This document shows, piece by piece, positions 8,285 through 16,432 of a DNA stretch of 64,000 nt. The notes under the pieces were generated by a model. The model saw nothing but the letters and a program-made list of their open reading frames with translations, was not told where the DNA came from and made no database searches. Positions within the stretch are counted from its first letter, which is position 1, and every line of letters begins with the position of its first letter. This DNA comes from Alloalcanivorax xenomutans (lineage in GTDB: Bacteria; Pseudomonadota; Gammaproteobacteria; Pseudomonadales; Alcanivoracaceae), in contig NZ_OBMO01000011.1 of NCBI RefSeq assembly GCF_900217905.1, positions 114,035 to 178,034 of the forward strand, written 5' to 3'. The position numbers and the translations under genes were made by a program.

Positions 8285-8983
8285 ATGCAAAGAGCCGAGC
8301 GGCTGATCGTATTGGTCGACACTTTGCGCCGGCATCGCTGGCCGGTAACCGCCAGCGCTCTCGGCGAGCAGCTCGGAGTGTCCACCCGCACCATCTATCG
8401 CGATATCCAGAGTCTGATTGGTCTGGGCGCGCCGATCGATGGTGAGGCCGGAGTCGGTTATCTGCTGCGCAAAGGGTTTTTCATGCCGCCGTTGATGTTC
8501 AGTCCGGTGGAGCTGGAGGCGCTGTTGCTTGGTGCCCGCTGGGTCGGGCAGCAGGGCGACAAGGAACTGGCCGATGCCGCCAATAGCGCTCTGGACAAGA
8601 TCGCCACGGCGGTGCCGCCGGCGTTGCGCGAAGTGCTGGAGGACACGGGCCTGTGGGCGGGCCCCTCCAGCGCCCCCCGACGTGGCGAGCCGCTGTTCGT
8701 ATTGCGCCGCGCTCTGCGTGAGGAACTGAAGCTGCGAATCGTCTACCGGGATGTGGAGGGCCGGGAAACCGAGCGTACCGTCTGGCCTTTGACTTTGGCG
8801 TTTTTCGAAGGCGCCCGGATCCTGGCGGCCTGGTGCGAACTACGCGAGGATTTCCGCCATTTTCGCACGGATCGCATCGCCGATTTGCAGGTCATGGAAG
8901 AAAGCTATCCGGGATCCCGCCGGTTATTGGCGCAGCGTTGGTTGCAGGCGGAGCGCCAGCGGCGGTCCGGGAAAGAGTCGTAG
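8285..8983 (+). CDS. YafY-type HTH/WYL-domain transcriptional regulator
   Basis: A 232-residue regulator beginning 4 bp after uraA stops, so almost certainly co-transcribed. Residues about 6-60 are an HTH_11/DeoR-like DNA-binding domain (ALGEQLGVSTRTIYRDIQSL), and the C-terminal half resembles the WYL effector domain (LRIVYRDVEGRETERTVWPL ... ILAAWCELREDFRHFRTDRI). It may control the uracil salvage genes, but this class often regulates distant or stress genes; the target is inferred from position only. Confidence 0.8.
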   Translation: MQRAERLIVLVDTLRRHRWPVTASALGEQLGVSTRTIYRDIQSLIGLGAPIDGEAGVGYLLRKGFFMPPLMFSPVELEALLLGARWVGQQGDKELADAANSALDKIATAVPPALREVLEDTGLWAGPSSAPRRGEPLFVLRRALREELKLRIVYRDVEGRETERTVWPLTLAFFEGARILAAWCELREDFRHFRTDRIADLQVMEESYPGSRRLLAQRWLQAERQRRSGKES

Positions 8984-8986
8984 TCC

Positions 8987-9015
8987 CGCTGTGGGAAGCT
9001 GGCTTGCCAGCGAAT
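8987..9015. repeat. Single REP element
   Basis: CGCTGTGGGAAGCTGGCTTG followed by CCAGCGAAT: the Pseudomonas-type REP core (GTGGGAGC-GGCTTGCC-GCGAT) with an inner palindrome. It lies between convergent genes. Confidence 0.65.
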
Positions 9016-9033
9016 ACGGTGTTCGCGCCGGAA

Positions 9034-9558
9034 TCAATTCCTCGACAAATGCTCCTGGTAGTGGGCTTCCAGTTCGCTGTGCAACGCCCAGAATGACGGT
9101 GGCATGGTTTCGTTGAGCGTCGCCATCAGGATCGCCAGATGAGTATGCCAGCCGGATGCCACGCTGGTTTTTTCGGTGTCGCCCAAGCGCCGATGGGTAA
9201 TCCGCAAACGCACCCGGTCGTCCTCGGGGATCAACTCGAAGGTCACTTCCGAACCGCCTTCTCCCCAGGTGAATGCCAGAAGATGCGGGGCCTCACAGCG
9301 GGTAACCGTGCCTTTCAGCACCGCGCCCTCGGCGTCGGCATGGTATTCGGGGGCGGTATCGCCGGGTTCCGACAGTTCATTATGATGAAATTCCAGGGTG
9401 ACCGCGCCGCCGGCGAACAGTCCCATGGGGCCGGCGGCCAGCCAGCGGGCGCGTTTTTCGGACTCGGTCAGAAAGGCCCAGATCCGTTCCACCGGGCCCG
9501 GCAGCAGCCGCTCCAGTGTCAGAGTGTCGGGTTTGGTCAGCTTGGCGTAATCATCCAT
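9034..9558 (-). CDS. SRPBCC/AHSA1-domain protein
   Basis: A 174-residue START-like protein of the AHSA1 (Activator of Hsp90 ATPase homology) group: TLERLLPGPVERIWAFLTES near the N-terminus, then RARWLAAGPM and a HLLAFTWGEGGSEVTFEL strand. Such proteins bind hydrophobic ligands in a cavity and are very often paired with an ArsR-type repressor, as here. The start at 9558 has AAGGAG upstream; longer frames overlap the ArsR gene. It is the second gene of the operon starting at 9928; the ligand is unknown. Confidence 0.85.
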   Translation of the reverse strand: MDDYAKLTKPDTLTLERLLPGPVERIWAFLTESEKRARWLAAGPMGLFAGGAVTLEFHHNELSEPGDTAPEYHADAEGAVLKGTVTRCEAPHLLAFTWGEGGSEVTFELIPEDDRVRLRITHRRLGDTEKTSVASGWHTHLAILMATLNETMPPSFWALHSELEAHYQEHLSRN

Positions 9559-9598
9559 GGTGTTCTCCTTAAGAGTGGGGCCCGGGTCGGGGTGAAGG

Positions 9599-9928
9599 TC
9601 AGTCGCCCTGGCGCAGGGCCTGTTCCAGAGCGTCCAGCCGTTCGTTCCAGAACGCCTGATAATGGCGTAGCCAGTCCATGGCCCCGGCCATGGGAGCGGC
9701 ATTCAGCCGGCAGACGTGGACGCGCCCTTGCTTTTCCCGGGTCAGTAGTCCCGCCTGTTCCAGCGCTTTGATGTGCTTTGAGGCACCGGCCAGGCTCATG
9801 GAGAAAGGCGCCGCCAGCTCTCCCACCTTGCGCTCACCATCAGCGAGCAATGCCAGCATGGCGCGGCGGGTGGGGTCGGCCAGGGCCTGGAAAACGGCAT
9901 CGAGTGTGTCGGGATTATTGTTAACCAT
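9599..9928 (-). CDS. ArsR-family winged-helix repressor
   Basis: A 109-residue ArsR/SmtB-like regulator: LDAVFQALADPTRRAMLALL, then the recognition region KVGELAAPFSMSLAGASKHI and a wing. The metal-binding Cys motif of true metal sensors (ELCVCDL) is missing, consistent with the subgroup that controls SRPBCC genes. The frame extends to a TTG at 9964, but those codons coincide with a -35/-10 promoter, so the ATG at 9928 is preferred. It heads the operon with the downstream SRPBCC gene and probably represses itself through the flanking dyads. Confidence 0.85.
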   Translation of the reverse strand: MVNNNPDTLDAVFQALADPTRRAMLALLADGERKVGELAAPFSMSLAGASKHIKALEQAGLLTREKQGRVHVCRLNAAPMAGAMDWLRHYQAFWNERLDALEQALRQGD

Positions 9929-9934
9929 GTGGTT
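9923..9934. promoter_or_regulatory. AACC-N4-GGTT operator 1
   Basis: AACCATGTGGTT overlaps the predicted transcription start and start codon of the ArsR gene. A second AACC-N4-GGTT dyad lies exactly 40 bp away, center to center. Confidence 0.6.
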
Positions 9935-9935
9935 G

Positions 9936-9964
9936 AATATGGGGGTGGGTGTTTTAATTGTCAA
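9936..9964 (-). promoter_or_regulatory. Sigma-70 promoter of the ArsR/SRPBCC operon
   Basis: On the minus strand a perfect TTGACA (9964-9959), a 17-bp spacer and CATATT (9941-9936). The expected start of transcription falls at about 9929, one base from the ATG at 9928, so the message may be leaderless. Confidence 0.6.
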
Positions 9965-9974
9965 CCAAAAGGTT
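9963..9974. promoter_or_regulatory. AACC-N4-GGTT operator 2
   Basis: AACCAAAAGGTT, overlapping the -35 box. Together with 9923-9934 it brackets the promoter, the arrangement expected for dimeric ArsR autorepression. Confidence 0.55.
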
Positions 9975-10608
9975 AATTATTTTCAGGAAGGCGGCGGCCG
10001 TTTAAGTGGCCCGCATTACAGGTCGCCGGCAGTGCTTTGAGCTGACGCATCAGGCCGCCAGCGGTGAGGACCCCGCGTATTGGTGCTCCGGCTTGCCGTA
10101 GCCGCTCCGAGCTCCAGCGATTGCAGGTGCGGCCGAGCCAGAAGGTGCCCTCGGCCTGGAAGAACAGGCTGGCGCCATACAAACCGGGGCCCACCGTCCG
10201 CACTGTTCCGTCCGCGTTCCGTTGAAAGTCCGCCGCCAGTGCCCGGGTCAGGCGGTGCCAGTGATCCGGTTCCGGACACAGCGCGGCCAGATCCTTGTGC
10301 GGCAGTTGCGCCGGATGCCGTTCCAGAGCCACCACGTGCAGCACGCTGTCGGTGGGCCAGAACAGTGCTTTGAGCAGACGCGGGATGCTGTTGTTGTGTT
10401 GGTAGAAGTCGGCGTCGCCCCAACCGAACTCGTAATAGCCGGTATCCGGCAGATGATCGCGCAGAAACCGCAGGTGAGGGTCGAGCTTGCCGGCGGGTAT
10501 CACCAGACCGGTATGCCAGCGGTGCCGTACCACCAGCAAGGATTCTCCAGGGTCGGCGTGGGCCGGTACGGCGAGGATCAACACTGCAATCGCCAACAGA
10601 AATTTCAT
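9973..10608 (-). CDS. DUF2459 family exported protein
   Basis: A 211-residue protein with a signal peptide (MKFLLAIAVLILAVPAHA). The body matches the DUF2459/TIGR02117 family: VVRHRWHTGLVIPAGKL, then YYEFGWGDADFYQ and a late LFFQAEGTFWLGRTCNRWSS. The conserved His and Cys (TCNRW) suggest an NlpC/P60-like thiol fold, but activity is unproven. The start at 10608 places the signal peptide at the N-terminus. The stop codon overlaps the second ArsR operator. It is divergent from nhaD. Confidence 0.75.
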   Translation of the reverse strand: MKFLLAIAVLILAVPAHADPGESLLVVRHRWHTGLVIPAGKLDPHLRFLRDHLPDTGYYEFGWGDADFYQHNNSIPRLLKALFWPTDSVLHVVALERHPAQLPHKDLAALCPEPDHWHRLTRALAADFQRNADGTVRTVGPGLYGASLFFQAEGTFWLGRTCNRWSSERLRQAGAPIRGVLTAGGLMRQLKALPATCNAGHLNGRRLPENN

Positions 10609-10646
10609 CAGCTCATCCCCGTTCGGGGCCGTGGAGGTGGTGTCAG

Positions 10647-10661
10647 GTTCCGTTACGGAAC
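10647..10661. promoter_or_regulatory. GTTCCG-TTA-CGGAAC dyad between divergent genes
   Basis: A perfect 6-3-6 palindrome in the 144-bp gap between the DUF2459 gene and nhaD, about 92 bp before the nhaD start. A candidate operator; no regulator is assigned. Confidence 0.4.
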
Positions 10662-10752
10662 GGTCCCATATCAATACTGGAAGACACCAATCCATGGTAG
10701 CATCGCCCCGCTTTGTTTCCGTGCGCGTATCTTTGATTCAGAAAGGCTTGTC

Positions 10753-12234
10753 ATGTTGAGACCTCTGGACATCTCCCAATATCGATTCCTTCCCGGCGGA
10801 GCAGGCCGGATTCTGTTCGCCATCCTGGCTCTGCTGTTTGCTCCCGGTGCCCTGGCCGCCACCGGTGGCCTTGATCTGACCGGCTCGGTGGCCGGGTTCA
10901 TTGCCCTCGCTATCTTCGTCCTCGCCTATGCCCTGGTGATGGCCGAGGAAAAGCTGCACATGCGCAAGTCCAAGCCGGTACTGGTGGCCGCCGGTATTAT
11001 CTGGGCGTTGATCGGCTGGGTTTACGTCCAGTCCGGCATGCCTGATGAGGCCGAGCACGCGTTCCGCCACACCCTGCTCGAATTCACCGAACTGATGCTG
11101 TTCCTGCTGGTGGCGATGACCTACATCAACGCCATGGACGAGCGCCGGGTATTTGATGCCCTGCGTGCCTGGATGGTGCGCAAGGGGTTCAGCTACCGGC
11201 AGCTGTTCTGGATCACCGGTATCCTGGCCTTTCTGATCTCGCCGGTCGCCGATAACCTGACCACCGCGCTGTTGATGTGCGCCGTGGTGACGAAGGTGGC
11301 GGAAGGGGACAAACCCTTCATCAACGTGGCCTGTATCAATATCGTGGTGGCCGCCAACGCCGGTGGCGCCTTCAGTCCGTTCGGCGATATCACCACTCTG
11401 ATGGTGTGGCAGGCGGGCCTGATTCATTTCACTGAATTCTTCGATCTGCTGATCCCGTCGCTGATCAACTATCTGATCCCGGCGGTGGTAATGAGCCTGT
11501 TCATCAAGAGCCGTAAGCCCAGCGGCGTGAAGGAAGAGGTTGAGCTCAAGCGCGGTGCCCGCCGTATTATCGCCTTGTTCCTGCTCACCGTGGCCACCGC
11601 GGTGGCTTGCCACTCCGTGCTGCATCTGCCGCCGGTGTTGGGGATGATGACGGGTTTGGGTTATCTGCAGTTCTTCGGCTATTTCCTGCGCCGGACCCTG
11701 CCGCGTTCCTTGGAGAAGAAGCGCCGCCATTACCTGCGCCGTGGTGATGATAAACGCCTGTCTCAACTGGGCAGCATCGTGCCTTTCGATGTGTTCAACC
11801 GTGTGGCGCGGGCCGAGTGGGACACCTTGCTGTTCTTCTACGGCGTGGTGATGTGCGTGGGCGGCCTGGGCTTCATGGGATATCTGGGCATGCTGTCCGA
11901 GGCTCTCTATACCGGCTGGAACGCGACCTGGGCCAATATCGCCCTGGGTATCATTTCCGCGGTGGTGGACAATATTCCGGTGATGTTCGCGGTGCTGACC
12001 ATGGAGCCGGAAATGTCCCACGGCCACTGGTTGCTGATCACCCTCACCGCCGGCGTCGGCGGCAGCCTGCTGTCCATTGGCTCCGCCGCCGGGGTGGCGC
12101 TGATGGGGCAGGCACGAGGCCTTTATACGTTCATGGGCCACCTGAAATGGAGCCCGGTGATTGCGCTGGGCTACGCCGCCAGTGTGCTCGCTCACCTGTG
12201 GTTGAACGCGGAAAGCTTCACCGTTTTCAACTAG
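10753..12234 (+). CDS. nhaD: Sodium/proton antiporter NhaD
   Basis: A 493-residue ion-transporter superfamily protein with a cleavable-looking N-terminus (GRILFAILALLFAPGALA) followed by about 12 membrane spans. NhaD-type features include MTYINAMDERRVFDALRAWM, FLISPVADNLTTALLM, NAGGAFSPFGDITTLMVWQ and VVDNIPVMFAVL with charged residues inside membrane helices. It exports Na+ (or Li+) in exchange for protons, fitting a marine or alkali-tolerant lifestyle. The start at 10753 follows AGAAAGG; the frame upstream to 10222 is antisense to the DUF2459 gene. Confidence 0.9.
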   Translation: MLRPLDISQYRFLPGGAGRILFAILALLFAPGALAATGGLDLTGSVAGFIALAIFVLAYALVMAEEKLHMRKSKPVLVAAGIIWALIGWVYVQSGMPDEAEHAFRHTLLEFTELMLFLLVAMTYINAMDERRVFDALRAWMVRKGFSYRQLFWITGILAFLISPVADNLTTALLMCAVVTKVAEGDKPFINVACINIVVAANAGGAFSPFGDITTLMVWQAGLIHFTEFFDLLIPSLINYLIPAVVMSLFIKSRKPSGVKEEVELKRGARRIIALFLLTVATAVACHSVLHLPPVLGMMTGLGYLQFFGYFLRRTLPRSLEKKRRHYLRRGDDKRLSQLGSIVPFDVFNRVARAEWDTLLFFYGVVMCVGGLGFMGYLGMLSEALYTGWNATWANIALGIISAVVDNIPVMFAVLTMEPEMSHGHWLLITLTAGVGGSLLSIGSAAGVALMGQARGLYTFMGHLKWSPVIALGYAASVLAHLWLNAESFTVFN

Positions 12235-12327
12235 TCGAAGTCCTTCTCGCCGGAATCGCGGCTCTTGTTCCACGCAAAGAGCCGCTCTTCGGCAAGTTTC
12301 CACGGCGGCCGCGCCGTTCTGTCCTCA

Positions 12328-12415
12328 GTGGGAGCCAGCCTGCTGGCGAATCAATCAGCTTTGGTATGAGGCTATTCGCTTGCAGCGGCCCGCCCCCCGG
12401 ACGAGCTCCCACAGT
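12328..12415. repeat. Degenerate REP pair
   Basis: GTGGGAGCCAGCCTGCTGGC plus GAAT (12328-12351) faces an inverted partner ending in GAGCTCCCACAGTGGCTG near 12400-12420. The first 24 bases recur at 37060-37083. The rest of the 12235-12430 gap holds no gene that I can see. Confidence 0.6.
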
Positions 12416-12430
12416 GGCTGCCTGGCACGA

Positions 12431-12625
12431 TCAGCGCCGTCTTTTCATCGCCCATCCGATGATTACCAAGGGCACCGCCAACCCCACCCACGACACCACA
12501 TCCAGGACGCCATCTCCCAGCAATGCCGCGATCAGGCCGATCAGACTGGTGAGGGCGATCAGTACAGGCACCGCGAAAATGCGCGCCGGCGTATTGTGGC
12601 GCCGGTTGGGTGACAGCCGGCTCAT
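12431..12625 (-). CDS. Small membrane protein coupled to PepSY gene
   Basis: A 64-residue protein: a basic N-terminus (MSRLSPNRRHNTPAR) followed by two hydrophobic segments and a terminal MKRRR. Its ATG overlaps the stop of the upstream PepSY gene in an ATGA junction, and GGGAGG lies 6 nt before it, so it is a real coupled gene rather than noise. No family is recognised. Its place at the end of a siderophore receptor/PepSY cluster suggests a helper role in iron uptake or ferric reduction at the inner membrane. Confidence 0.65.
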   Translation of the reverse strand: MSRLSPNRRHNTPARIFAVPVLIALTSLIGLIAALLGDGVLDVVSWVGLAVPLVIIGWAMKRRR

Positions 12626-13764
12626 GAGGCGCCTCCCGTGGGGGACGCTTGTGTCTGGCGGTGTGCCGCGCCCGCGACGGGGGAGCGGCGGGCGAGCCAT
12701 AAGTAAAGGCCACTAATCAGCACCACGATGGTGATCACGTCGAGCAGCGCCCAGAGGATTTTCAGCGGCAAACCGCCATAGTCACCGAAATGCAGCGGTC
12801 CGGACAGCGCCAGGGTCTTGTTATACCAGGGCATTTCACGCATGGCCGCGAACGCTCCGGTGCGGGCGTCCACCAGCGCTGGCGTGACGATGTGAGAGGT
12901 CAGCGGTGTGTTGCCGTGCAGAAACACCGCGTAGTGATAGTCCGTGGACCAATCGCCGCCGGGAAAAGCCACGAACTGCAAAGTCATGTCCTCGGCGGCC
13001 TCGCGAGCCTGGGCCACGGCGTCGTCCAGGGAAGCCATCTCCCGCGGAGTGGGCACGGTGGCGCCCTGATAGCCGGCGGTGAGATCGGCCAATGACCGGT
13101 TTTGCCAGGTTTCCAGAATCGGGGTGGCAAGGGTGTTGACCACGCCAGTGAGGCCCACCACGGTGAGCCAGGCCACGGTAACGATGCCGAGCAGGTTGTG
13201 ATAGTCCAGCCATTTAAGCCGCTTTGAGCGGTTGTATCGCAGCGTGCCGAAGTCCAGTTTGCGCATGAACGGGGCGTAGAGCACCACGCCGGAAACGATG
13301 GCGAGCACCAGCAGTACCCCCATGGCGCCCAGGAATAACATGCCGGGCAGGCCCAGGAACAAATCGGTGTGCAGCTGCAGAACGAAATCCATGATACCGC
13401 CTTCGTGCCCGGGCACCAGCTCGCCGCTGGTGCGATCGAAGGAAGCGAAGTGCATGTCGCTGGCGGCGGCGTCCGGGGTGGGGCCGGTAGTGACGTTGAC
13501 CACCGGCCGGTCGGTATCGAAGCTCATGAACAGAGGCACCTCGCCAGGGCGATGGGCGAGGGCGGCGTCGAGTAACTGATCCAGAGACAGTAGGGGACCG
13601 TCCGGATTGGCGGGCTGCCAATCGCCGCTGTCCGTCAGCGCGTCGATCTCGTCATGAAAAATCAACGGCAGGCCGGTGAGGCACAGCATCAGCATGAAGG
13701 CGGTGCAGATCAGACTGGTCCATTTGTGGATGGCGGACCAGAACGTCAGGGTTTTCTGTTTCAT
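12622..13764 (-). CDS. PepSY-associated membrane protein (PiuB-like)
   Basis: A 380-residue iron-regulated inner-membrane protein of the COG3182 type. It begins with SAIHKWTSLICTAFMLMLCLTGLPLIF, a His-containing first helix, and has three further membrane segments (about 140-165, 190-215 and 335-360) and periplasmic PepSY regions (PREMASLDDAVAQAREAAED). Such proteins commonly sit beside TonB-dependent receptors and are proposed to act in periplasmic ferric-siderophore reduction. It is 49 bp downstream of the receptor gene and overlaps the small membrane protein by ATGA. Confidence 0.85.
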   Translation of the reverse strand: MKQKTLTFWSAIHKWTSLICTAFMLMLCLTGLPLIFHDEIDALTDSGDWQPANPDGPLLSLDQLLDAALAHRPGEVPLFMSFDTDRPVVNVTTGPTPDAAASDMHFASFDRTSGELVPGHEGGIMDFVLQLHTDLFLGLPGMLFLGAMGVLLVLAIVSGVVLYAPFMRKLDFGTLRYNRSKRLKWLDYHNLLGIVTVAWLTVVGLTGVVNTLATPILETWQNRSLADLTAGYQGATVPTPREMASLDDAVAQAREAAEDMTLQFVAFPGGDWSTDYHYAVFLHGNTPLTSHIVTPALVDARTGAFAAMREMPWYNKTLALSGPLHFGDYGGLPLKILWALLDVITIVVLISGLYLWLARRSPVAGAAHRQTQASPTGGAS

Positions 13765-13813
13765 AGAGGAGAACTGCCTAGGCGCCCCGGGGCGGGGCGC
13801 CTGGGTTGTCGGG

Positions 13814-16000
13814 TTAGTAGTCGAGGGTCGCCGACAGCAGGACCGTGCGGGGGGCGCCGACGGTCAGGTAACCGGCGCCCGGATAACCGCCGGCCGAGGC
13901 CCAATAATCCTCGCCGGTGACGTTCTCCACCCGCCCGCGCAGGGTCAGGAACATGGAATCATTCAGCGCGATCAGATAGCGGGCGCCCAGATCCAGCCGG
14001 GTCCAGGAATCCACTTTCTGGGTGTTGGCTTCATCCGCGTATTGGGAGCTAGTGTGGATCACCCGGCCATCCAGCGCCAGATCCGGTAATTGCGGCACCC
14101 GGTATTCCAGATTCAGGTTGGCCTGGGTTTCCGGTGAGCCGATGGCGTCGTTGCCGTCCACATCCGCGTCCAGGAAGCTGACGCCACCGAGCACGGTGAG
14201 GTCACGGGTAAGGTTGCCGTAGGCCATCAACTCCACGCCAGTGTTTTCCTGATCATAGAGCTCTTCGTAAATGTTGGCGTCATTGAGACCGGCTACCGGC
14301 TTGCGGCTGCGATACACGGACAAGCTGCCGCCGAGACTTCCGCCATCGTATTTCACGCCGACTTCGGCCTGCTCGGTTCTATACGGGTCCAGTACTTCGC
14401 CGATGTTGTCGGCCCCCGCCGATTTAAAATCACCGCCAACCCGCTCGCCTTTCTGCAACCCCTCGATATAGCTGGCGTAGACGGAAACGCTAGGCGCGAT
14501 CTTATAAAGCACGCCGACGGTGGGAGTAACGGCTTCTTTGTCATAGCTGGAGGCCAGCCGGTCGCCGGACTCATAGTCATAGGCGTAATCCTTGAGCGCC
14601 TGGTAGCGCGCACCGAGGGTCACCAGCAACCGATCTCCCAGCATCGACAGCTGGTCGGCCACCGCGACACTCCGGAAACGTGTCCTGATGGTACGGCCCG
14701 GATCATCAAGGTCGCCTCCACCAACATCGTTGAGGGACGGACGGGCGAGAGGGGTAGGGTTGTAGATGTTGCCGCTCAGGCCACCGATATCGGAGTAAGC
14801 AAAGGCGTTATTGGACTTCAACTGGTAGCTGGCGCCACTGACGGTGACGCTGTGACCCACGGCCCCGGTCTGGAATGTGAACCGCACGCCGGTTTCACCG
14901 GTTCGCACCGAATCTTCACGGGCGGTATCAAACCGGTAAGCGGTGTAATGGCCCATGGCATTATCAACCGTGGGATTGGCGAAAATCGAATCTTCTTCGC
15001 CTTCCCGGGCCCCAAAGGCCGCCCAGGCAGTGATGTTGTCGGTAAAGTCGTACTCGGCGCGCAGAGTGCCGAACAGATCGTTGGAATCCGAATAGGTCCA
15101 GGACTGGCCGATGGACTCGTCCGCATCCGGAGCGTCCAGGATCGGAACTCCGGAGGCGAAAGTAATGCTGGGTTGCCCGCCGTCGATACGATGCTTCTGG
15201 AAACCCAGGTCGGCGGAGACGCGCAGGGCATCACCGCGGTAATCCAGGCCGATATGGGCCATGGACAGTTCCGACTCCTCGCCGTCCACGGCGGTGTCAC
15301 CGTCACGACGGGCGGCGTTCACGCGGATACCGAAGCGGCCGTCGTCGGAGCGGTTGGCCACATCGGCGGCAACCATGCCCTGACCGCCGCTCCGCGCCCC
15401 CAGTGTGATCTGATTGATCGGCTCGTTGGGGGCGCGCTTGGGCAGCACGTTGACGCCGCCGCCAAGGCCACTGCCACCGGGAGCGGCGCCTTTTAGGAAG
15501 GTATTGGCGCCACGGAACACCTGCACCCGCTCGACGAATTCCGACGCCAGGTACTGGCGCGGCAGCAGACCGTACAGGCCGTTGTAGGTCATGTCATCGG
15601 AATACACCGGCAGGCCGCGCACCAGATACACCTGCTGGTAATTGCCGAAGCCCCGGGCCACCCGCACCGCCGGATCGTTGAGCAGGATCTCGCCGACACT
15701 GGCGGCCTGCTGGTCCTCGATCAATTGCTCAGTGTAGCTGGTGAAGCTGTACGGGGTCTCCATAACCGACTGGTTGCCGAGAATGCCGACGGAGCCACCT
15801 TCCGCCACCTGGCCGCCGGCGTAAGCCTTGCTCAGGCCTTCGGCGGAGGCGTCCGCGCTGGATTGCACCTCCACCGGCGCCAGCTGATACGGCTCGGCGC
15901 CATCTTCTTCCCCGGAGGTTTGCGCCTGCGCGGTGGGGAAGGCGCCGATGGCAAGCAGGGACAATGAGAGAGAGGAAAGCCGCAAGGTGATTGGTCGCAT
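13814..16000 (-). CDS. TonB-dependent siderophore receptor 1
   Basis: A 728-residue outer-membrane receptor with a signal peptide ending FPTAQAQ, a plug domain (ETPYSFTSYTEQLIEDQQ ... NDPAVRVARGFGNYQQVYLVRGLP) and a 22-strand barrel ending ...RTVLLSATLDY, with the terminal aromatic residue of an outer-membrane protein. The LVRGLP...FRGANTFLKGAAPGGSGLGG plug motifs match the ferric-hydroxamate/FhuE-like siderophore class. It is first in an iron-uptake unit with the PepSY and small membrane genes. A Fur-like site lies about 50 bp upstream. The exact siderophore is unknown. Confidence 0.9.
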   Translation of the reverse strand: MRPITLRLSSLSLSLLAIGAFPTAQAQTSGEEDGAEPYQLAPVEVQSSADASAEGLSKAYAGGQVAEGGSVGILGNQSVMETPYSFTSYTEQLIEDQQAASVGEILLNDPAVRVARGFGNYQQVYLVRGLPVYSDDMTYNGLYGLLPRQYLASEFVERVQVFRGANTFLKGAAPGGSGLGGGVNVLPKRAPNEPINQITLGARSGGQGMVAADVANRSDDGRFGIRVNAARRDGDTAVDGEESELSMAHIGLDYRGDALRVSADLGFQKHRIDGGQPSITFASGVPILDAPDADESIGQSWTYSDSNDLFGTLRAEYDFTDNITAWAAFGAREGEEDSIFANPTVDNAMGHYTAYRFDTAREDSVRTGETGVRFTFQTGAVGHSVTVSGASYQLKSNNAFAYSDIGGLSGNIYNPTPLARPSLNDVGGGDLDDPGRTIRTRFRSVAVADQLSMLGDRLLVTLGARYQALKDYAYDYESGDRLASSYDKEAVTPTVGVLYKIAPSVSVYASYIEGLQKGERVGGDFKSAGADNIGEVLDPYRTEQAEVGVKYDGGSLGGSLSVYRSRKPVAGLNDANIYEELYDQENTGVELMAYGNLTRDLTVLGGVSFLDADVDGNDAIGSPETQANLNLEYRVPQLPDLALDGRVIHTSSQYADEANTQKVDSWTRLDLGARYLIALNDSMFLTLRGRVENVTGEDYWASAGGYPGAGYLTVGAPRTVLLSATLDY

Positions 16001-16049
16001 GGTGATCCCCGTTATGGTTGGTTACCCAGGTGGGCAGGGGGAATTGTGG

Positions 16050-16068
16050 CAATAATGAGAATGGTTTG
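16050..16068 (-). promoter_or_regulatory. Candidate Fur box before receptor 1
   Basis: CAATAATGAGAATGGTTTG, resembling the GATAATGATAATCATTATC consensus. Its reverse complement begins CAAACCATTCTCATTATTG, which lines up with the sites before receptor 2 and exbB. Confidence 0.5.
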
Positions 16069-16198
16069 CTTTGGTGGCGAGCCGGTCATCAATGATATCG
16101 CCGCCCCTGGGGCACTGTTGCCCCGCAGTTTCGGGAGATCCTGCCTGCCTCGCCGTATTAACAGGTCTTGGGGGCATAAACTGAGAGGGTGCCACAAG

Positions 16199-16276
16199 GC
16201 CGCTGTAGGAGCTTGCCTGCAAGCGAATTACGTCGCGCTTCAAAAAATTCGCTTGCAGGCAAGCTCCTACAGCGGC
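16199..16276. repeat. Inverted REP pair with perfect 31-bp arms
   Basis: Arms 16199-16229 and 16246-16276 are exact reverse complements, each a REP unit (GCTGTAGGAGCTTGCCTGCA core), separated by 16 nt. It lies in the 432-bp gap 16001-16432, which also holds a Fur-like site (16050-16068) and a stem (16374-16411); I see no gene in that gap. Confidence 0.8.
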
Positions 16277-16373
16277 TACGTCTCGGTGGGGGAGACATCA
16301 GCGTGCAGGCGCGTCCCGAAACTGTGGGACAGTAGTGGTCCCCGGAGTCTGATTGTGAGGGGGCGGCGGCGGA

Positions 16374-16411
16374 TCGCGGTCCTCTTCATGCTGGAAAGGG
16401 CCGGACCGCGA
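16374..16411 (-). terminator. Possible terminator after pfp
   Basis: A perfect 9-bp stem, TCGCGGTCC (16374-16382) with GGACCGCGA (16403-16411), and a 20-nt loop, just past the pfp stop codon. No T-run, so only tentative. Confidence 0.35.
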
Positions 16412-16432
16412 CCGCTGCTGGGTTCCAGGGTC

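Noticed and set aside
10738..12303. 521-residue minus-strand frame opposite nhaD
   Set aside because: His/Gln-rich shadow of the antiporter.
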